Part shown: positions 59,641 through 64,000 of the stretch, piece after piece
Position numbering within the stretch: position 1 is the stretch's first letter
How the letters are laid out: the number at the start of each line of letters is the position of its first letter
Origin: Excoecaria cochinchinensis
Lineage: Eukaryota > Streptophyta > Magnoliopsida > Malpighiales > Euphorbiaceae
Length of the DNA: 64,000 bases
Direction of reading: 5' to 3'
NCBI GenBank assembly: GCA_947683425.1
Contig: CANTUQ010000160.1
Coordinates: forward strand, 2,055,703-2,119,702
Translations under genes and position numbers: made by a program
Notes under the pieces: generated by a model
Told to the model about the DNA's origin: nothing
The model's input: the letters and a program-made list of their open reading frames with translations, nothing else
Database searches by the model: none

Positions 59641-60120
59641 GCCAGGCTTTGTTCAAATCCTGATAGTTTACACATACACGCACTTCTCTTCTTAACCATT
59701 GGGGATGACGTTGATCAACCCAGTCGGGCGTTGCGCTTCAATAAGAGATTTGGCCGCATTTCTACTTGTGGATCTCTCCTTTTAGCCTTTTCTGCCCCTT
59801 TCAGCTTGAGTCTTCTGAGCTTCTGCGTGACTTGTCCATGATCATGATATGCCATCATAGTGTGTTTGGCAACTTCTCGATCAATTCTCGATCATATCTT
59901 CATAGGTCTAGGAAAAGAATTTTTCATTTATTTTTTTTATTCTCTCAAATTTTAACCTCTCCTCAGGAGTTATATCAGATGTTATCAAGTTTTTTTTTGG
60001 GTTCTGCAAAGTCTCCGAGATTAAATGGGATGACATTAGTTGAATCAATATCAAATATGAATGAGTCGTGATCATGATTATGCACAGTGAAATTACGAGA
60101 AATATCACACAAATAAGCAA
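59641..60120 (-). pseudogene. Element H: protease tail and N-terminus of RT
   Basis: 60120-59908 reads NPKKNLITSDITPEERLKFE, the linker also seen in F. It is followed by DREVAKHTMMAY, QKLRRLKLKGAEKAK and, in shifted frames, RVCVNYQDLNKAW near 59690-59645. The protein then stops: everything from the YVDD motif to the second RNase H is missing. Confidence 0.8.
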
Positions 60121-60705
60121 AAACCATTCATTTTATTTAACAAAAACTAGAATTAAAATGTCATTACCAAATAGTTCTAGAATAAAAAGAACATCTAAAT
60201 AGCTATCTTCTTCCTGTTTCTACTAACACAGATGTCGTGGCCGATGGTCCATTCACTGTCATCCTCAGGGGCCATCTTCTTCACCCCTCAGCTCCTCATT
60301 AATTAGGCATAGAACTTGTCTCCTCAGAGTTCGGCGCCCATCAGTCTCATGCCCAGTATGCTGATGATAGGCACAATACTCGTCTACTTGATGGTCGGGT
60401 CGTTCCTAGATTCTGGCAGGTTTGGCTGGCATTGGTTGTAATTTCCCCTTATTGATGAAATGAGCAAGGTGCTTAGATAAATACTTTTCTAATATGGCAT
60501 AGTAGCTTTGAGTAATTCAAAAAGTTAAAGCCCTTGTGGCCCCAAAATTTTTCCCACTGCCATTCATAAGACTTGAGCTCCTATAATTACCCCTTCAGTG
60601 CTCAGGATATGTGACCTACTTATTATCAATTAGATCCAGAATCTCATGCCTTAACCTTGCATAATTATCCGTTATATGCCTAACGTGCTGGTGGAAGACA
60701 CAATA
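60121..60705 (-). pseudogene. Element H: gag C-terminus, second copy of the zinc-knuckle region
   Basis: Between about 60500 and 60250 the minus strand reads SYYAILEKYLSKHLAHFINKG, KLQPMPAKPARI and CAYHQHTGHETDG, a gag C-terminus with a zinc knuckle lacking its last Cys. A first, separate copy of the same region lies at 60840-60600 (LSWVLERLMKKGMLQPM, CVFHQHVRHITDNY). The protease core expected here is missing. Confidence 0.72.
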
Positions 60706-61338
60706 CTAATCTGCCCTATGATTGGGCTGCCCTTGGTTTCGGGCGAGATTGGGAGGCATTGGCTGTAACATCCCCTTCTTCATCAGCCTCTCAAGGACCC
60801 AAGACAATGGTCTATACAAATTAGAGTAGGGCCTTTGAGTTGTCTCAGTTGCTGGTACTTTCCCTATCCTTTGGGTACCACTGTTATCACAACAACTAAC
60901 TCCTAGACTTATGGGGCCAGTAATAGTCTTATTGAGAGGTGCTCGGGTAGTTGCATGCTTGGACTTTATAATCTCTTCTTCAAGATCAGCTAGCTTCCTT
61001 TCAGTGTTTGAGGAACCGGGAAGGCCCATTGACTCTAAAGGCTCTAGTCCTTTTACTTTTCCCACTTGCTCGACTAGTGAGTCAAGCGGCGCCTTGCCCC
61101 TAGGCTCGAAAGTGGATGAAAACATTATGGCCGTTGTTGTATAAGCCTTTTTTACCATGGCTAGCTCAACCTGGTTAAGGATGGTTGCCATAAACTGAGC
61201 TGGAAGAACGAGCGCCATGGCATCCATTCTTTCCTTGATCATGGCTAATAACCTCTTTCCAAGCTCTTCGAGTCTTCTATCTATCTCTTGGGCAATTAGG
61301 ACACGAGTCTCTTTAGTCTGTTGTGAGGAATTAGCCAT
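60706..61338 (-). pseudogene. Element H gag, N-terminal part fused to zinc-knuckle region
   Basis: Probable start at 61338 (MANSSQQTKETRVLIAQEID), equivalent to 19672 in F. A coiled-coil-like EIDRRLEELGKRLLAMIKERM follows, then a linker with LADLEEEIIKSKHATT. The entire capsid core seen in F and G is missing, and the frame passes directly to LYRPLSWVLERLMKKGMLQP and a zinc-knuckle region with a TAG just before it (60705-60703). An internal deletion has joined the ends of gag. Confidence 0.82.
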
Positions 61339-61996
61339 TCTTGAAAATTTTGAATTTCTTTTAACCACCCTTGATCCTGATCCTAACCCCAAATAAAAGG
61401 TCCTCTAATTAGGTGATTGTTGGAAACCCAAAACCACTTGGACAAATGGTCTACAGTGGCTAAAAAATTAAGGAGTTAGAATGATGCATGAATGTCATGT
61501 AATGCATGATTGTGCTATACGTGGAATAAATTTACGCACAGGATGATATATACACGTGAAAATTGTGTGCACAGAATAGAATGTACACACATGGAATAAA
61601 ATGTATGAGCTTTTATTCATTTGTCTATTTTTATCGATTAACACATATTTTTTATTATTTTACGTGCGCATGAATGACATGTAATGGGTGAGCATGCTGT
61701 GCAACATTCATAACCACATGCAAGCAAGTAAATTCTTCCAACCTTGTTACTCTCACACTCGAGGTCACGTAGTCTCTTTCCTAAGAGGGCTTAATCCATG
61801 GGTCAACAGGGGATGCGATGAACGCGCATAGTGCATGGTAGAAATTTGGCAGTATAACGTCTCTCAAAATGTGCATACGTATGAGTTTTGGCCATTATGT
61901 ATTCAAACACTTCAATCAAATTAAGGTGACCCCACCGAGGCATTAAAGCCTTTGATGGAAGACCACTCAATTCATTTGATTTTGTTCAATACATGA
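61339..61996 (-). other. 5' leader of element H
   Basis: Shares the leader blocks of F and G: branch/acceptor-like TTCTAACTCC...TTTTTTAG ending at about 61460, NKVGRIYLLAC reading near 61750-61720 with AACAAG|GTTGGAAG, and ACCGAGGCATTAAAGCCTTTGATG near 61940-61960. At about 61996 it jumps into LTR-like sequence; the primer-binding site and LTR edge are missing. Confidence 0.65.
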
Positions 61997-62204
61997 CGGT
62001 GAACCCCGGGGCACCCCGAAGACCCGCTTTTAGGGCTTTCGGGAGGATGTTCATAAAAACTTGTAAGAAATCACAAGTGCGTCCATTTTGGGCAACAAGG
62101 AGGTTACTTAGAGTCGCCACCCAATAGAACATTGGGAAAGGTCGTCTAGCCTCAGTGAGCCTAAGACAGCGCTGCTATGTCCATTTTGGGCAGGCCAGGA
62201 GGTG

Positions 62205-62430
62205 TCTTGGATGCCCCACCCTAATAAAACATTAGGATGGCCCTCTCGCCTCGCACTTGGGCACGCCAGAGGTGTCTTGGAGGCCCCACCATAATAGAAC
62301 ATTAGGATGGCCCTCTCACCTCGTGGAGCCTAGGACTATGCAAGTTTAAGCCTTTTTTCGGGACACAAGAGGTATCTTGGAGGCCCCACCCCAATAGAAT
62401 ATTGGGATGGCCCTCTCGCCTCGTTGAGCC
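62205..62430 (+). repeat. Three tandem copies of a 55-bp core in LTR K
   Basis: GGTGTCTTGGATGCCCCACC, its GGAGGCCCC variants and the following AATAGAACATTAGGATGG recur near 62207, 62269 and 62367. F and G have a single related GGTGTCTTGGAGGGTAAACC pair. Confidence 0.85.
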
Positions 62431-63170
62431 CAAAGACCAGAAAGGTTTGAGACTTCCCATTTATTCGTACCTTGGTTAAGTTTATAATTGAATTTTGAAT
62501 TTAGAGTTTCATCCTATTTCTCATTCAATTTAGTGCAATTTAATTAAAGCGCAGGTTGTCCATCCAAGAAAGCGGTAAATGGAGTGTAATTAAAATAAAG
62601 CATATGAAAACAACTTACAACAAAACTAGGGGCGAAATACAACCCCCATTGTAAATTGCTCGTGATTCATACATAAATCGGGATATACATTAAGGATGAG
62701 GACATTGATCCTCGCATGCATATTTATTACAAAACAAATTTTAAGGCGTCGGTTTTATTTGTTGAAAAATAGGACACTGGTCCTCAATTGATTGATAAAA
62801 AAATCCCATCTTAATGAATAAAAATATTTAACCATTTTTATATTAGCGGAATAAAAAAATGATATTTACAATAGCAACATAAATTAAAAAATGAAGTCCA
62901 GAGAATAAAACTAGGTGAGGATCATTAGGCCATTGCAGTGGCTTCTATCATAAACAGCTCCAAATTCACCAAGCAAGTCAAATAAAACTCACAAAATAAA
63001 AAGCGATGTTAGTGCAAAATTAGGAGCAAAATAAATAGGAGATTGAATAATAAAAAAAAATGTGGGAAATTGCAAGAAAAGTCAATGGAAAAGAAAATGG
63101 TAAGGAAAAGGGAAAACAAATGAGAGAGGAGGCCCAGGGAAGGGCCAAGGCGTGCGAGTGATGGACGTCC

Positions 63171-63372
63171 CTGGGCTGACTAACGGGCTAAGATGACATC
63201 CATTGACGGGTCATCGCTCGCTTGAGTAATAGCCGTCGGTGGTTGTTTCTGCCCGTTGGTCCCTCATGTTCCTAGGCTGACCGGTGGGCTAGGATGACAT
63301 CCATCGATGGCCCGTCGCTCGCTTAAGCAATAGCCGTCGGTGGTTGTTCGAGCCCGTCGATCACCCCTGTTC
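63171..63372 (+). repeat. 101-bp tandem duplication in the GC island of LTR K
   Basis: GGCTGACTAACGGGCTAAG (63174) and GGCTGACCGGTGGGCTAGG (63275) begin two diverged copies that share GATGACATCCAT, TCGCTCGCTT and AATAGCCGTCGGTGGTTGTT. Confidence 0.88.
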
Positions 63373-63850
63373 CAAAAGAAAAGAAAATTCAAACGGTTTT
63401 GTTGTTTTGATTTGAATACAATCGGATTTTTATGCAATAAATCACCGCAAAGGAATTACATTCAAAATAATAAATCCAGAATGTTTACCCTCATATTTTT
63501 ACCTCGTGAAGGTGAATGTCGTGCGATTTCAGTTCCTCGAGTTCTACAAGGATCGGTTCATGATTGTGTGATTTTGAAAAATCTTTGGTCGCAAAACTCG
63601 TATTGCAAAAAATATAAACTAAGAGAAGAAAATAGCTTTCTCTTTCTCGGTATTATAGCTATATAAAAAAAATGAAATGAATGTCGTTCCCTCGATTCAA
63701 CTTTGATTCAGAAAATATTTGACAAAAGCATTTTTGGAGAAAATTGAAATCTCGTGAGAAAACTTTTAAAGCAAATGTTCTGATCCAAATTTTTCCAAAT
63801 CGAAATTTTCTAACCTGAAATCCTCCAACCCCGAATAAAGAACTTCCTTC

Positions 63851-63863
63851 CCCTATTTATATG
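63851..63863 (-). promoter_or_regulatory. Candidate TATA box, LTR K
   Basis: Minus strand CATATAAATAGGG; position within the LTR cannot be measured because its end lies outside the window. Confidence 0.5.
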
Positions 63864-64000
63864 TTTTGGAAGATATTTTAAATAAATTTAAATTTTAAAT
63901 TTGAATTTGAAGAGGATTTTTCGAAATCAAATCAAAACCGAATGATCTTCAAAATATTCCCAAAATTAAATCTAATATTTAAAAAAATTTGAAAAGATTT

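Larger units (their letters stand above)
61997..64000 (-). mobile_element. Tat LTR K, truncated at both sides
   Basis: LTR-like sequence of the Tat type in minus orientation. It has GAGTCGCCACCCAATAGAAC near 62112, as in F and G at 10010 and 28570, and CCTCGCATGCAT near 62712 (compare 10457 and 29034). The left edge lacks TGTGACG and the right edge runs off the window. It occupies the place of H's 5' LTR but does not match H's 3' LTR (6933-8340) well, so pairing is uncertain. Non-coding; the open frames at 62108-62302 and 63340-63666 have no support. Confidence 0.7.

Noticed and set aside
63340..63666. 108-residue plus-strand frame near the right edge
   Set aside because: Antisense to LTR K, starting in its GC island; no motif and no homologue in the other Tat LTRs.

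Overview
The window is nuclear DNA of a flowering plant, probably a dicot although that is not certain. It consists entirely of transposable elements. I see no host protein-coding gene, rRNA gene or tRNA gene. The organism call rests on plant-type Ty3/gypsy elements of two lineages, a Ty1/copia fragment and one Mutator-type miniature element. One lineage is Tekay/Del chromovirus (initiator-Met-tRNA primer site, C-terminal chromodomain, 2.7-5.3 kb LTRs). The other is Tat/Ogre-like (second archaeal-type RNase H, primer site probably for tRNA-Arg, LTRs beginning TGTAGACACC). Letters A-L below are labels used only in this annotation.

Layout. The ground floor is a decayed Ty1/copia polyprotein on the minus strand (5262-6932). 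To its left, Tekay element A (minus; LTR 2588-5261) is inserted in it, and A's reverse transcriptase is itself broken at 374/375 by another Tekay-type LTR (L, 1-374). To its right, Tat element H (minus) starts at 6933. H is cut into pieces at 8341-9879, 33115-33351 and 57845-61996 by two insertions in its 3' untranslated region. The first is Tat element F (9880-33114), which carries the non-autonomous Tat element G (20505-31091) in its 5' leader. The second is the solo Tat LTR J (33352-57844). J is split by Tekay element B (35278-57028). B's gag is split by the solo LTR C (39414-48492), and C is split by the solo LTR D (41264-46542). B's 3' LTR also holds a 516-bp Mutator-like MITE, E. The right edge (61997-64000) is part of another Tat LTR, K. 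Target-site duplications can be read on both sides of F, G, J, B, C, D and E, so the order of events is well supported: copia, then H, J, B, C and D on one branch; copia, H, F and G on the second; copia, A and L on the third.

How the parts work together. F keeps gag, protease, RT, RNase H, archaeal-type RNase H and integrase almost in one reading frame, with a few stops and two frameshifts. G keeps LTRs, leader, gag and 3' UTR, but has lost protease core, RT, RNase H and integrase and carries about 0.85 kb of unrelated non-coding DNA in their place. G therefore must have been mobilised by another element's enzymes. B has a full Tekay domain order with many stops, nearly all at former Gln or Trp codons. 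No element here looks fully competent.

The most interesting signals are non-coding. Three unrelated tandem arrays (50-bp, 65-bp, and 26/34-bp with a higher-order period) sit at the same 3' UTR position in three Tat elements, next to a conserved module. GC-rich islands in Tat LTRs differ sharply between the two sister LTRs of one insertion. A short intron-like leader segment is conserved in three Tat elements. Palindromic tandem arrays lie at equivalent positions in two Tekay LTR families. I found no evidence for a new enzymatic or defence system.
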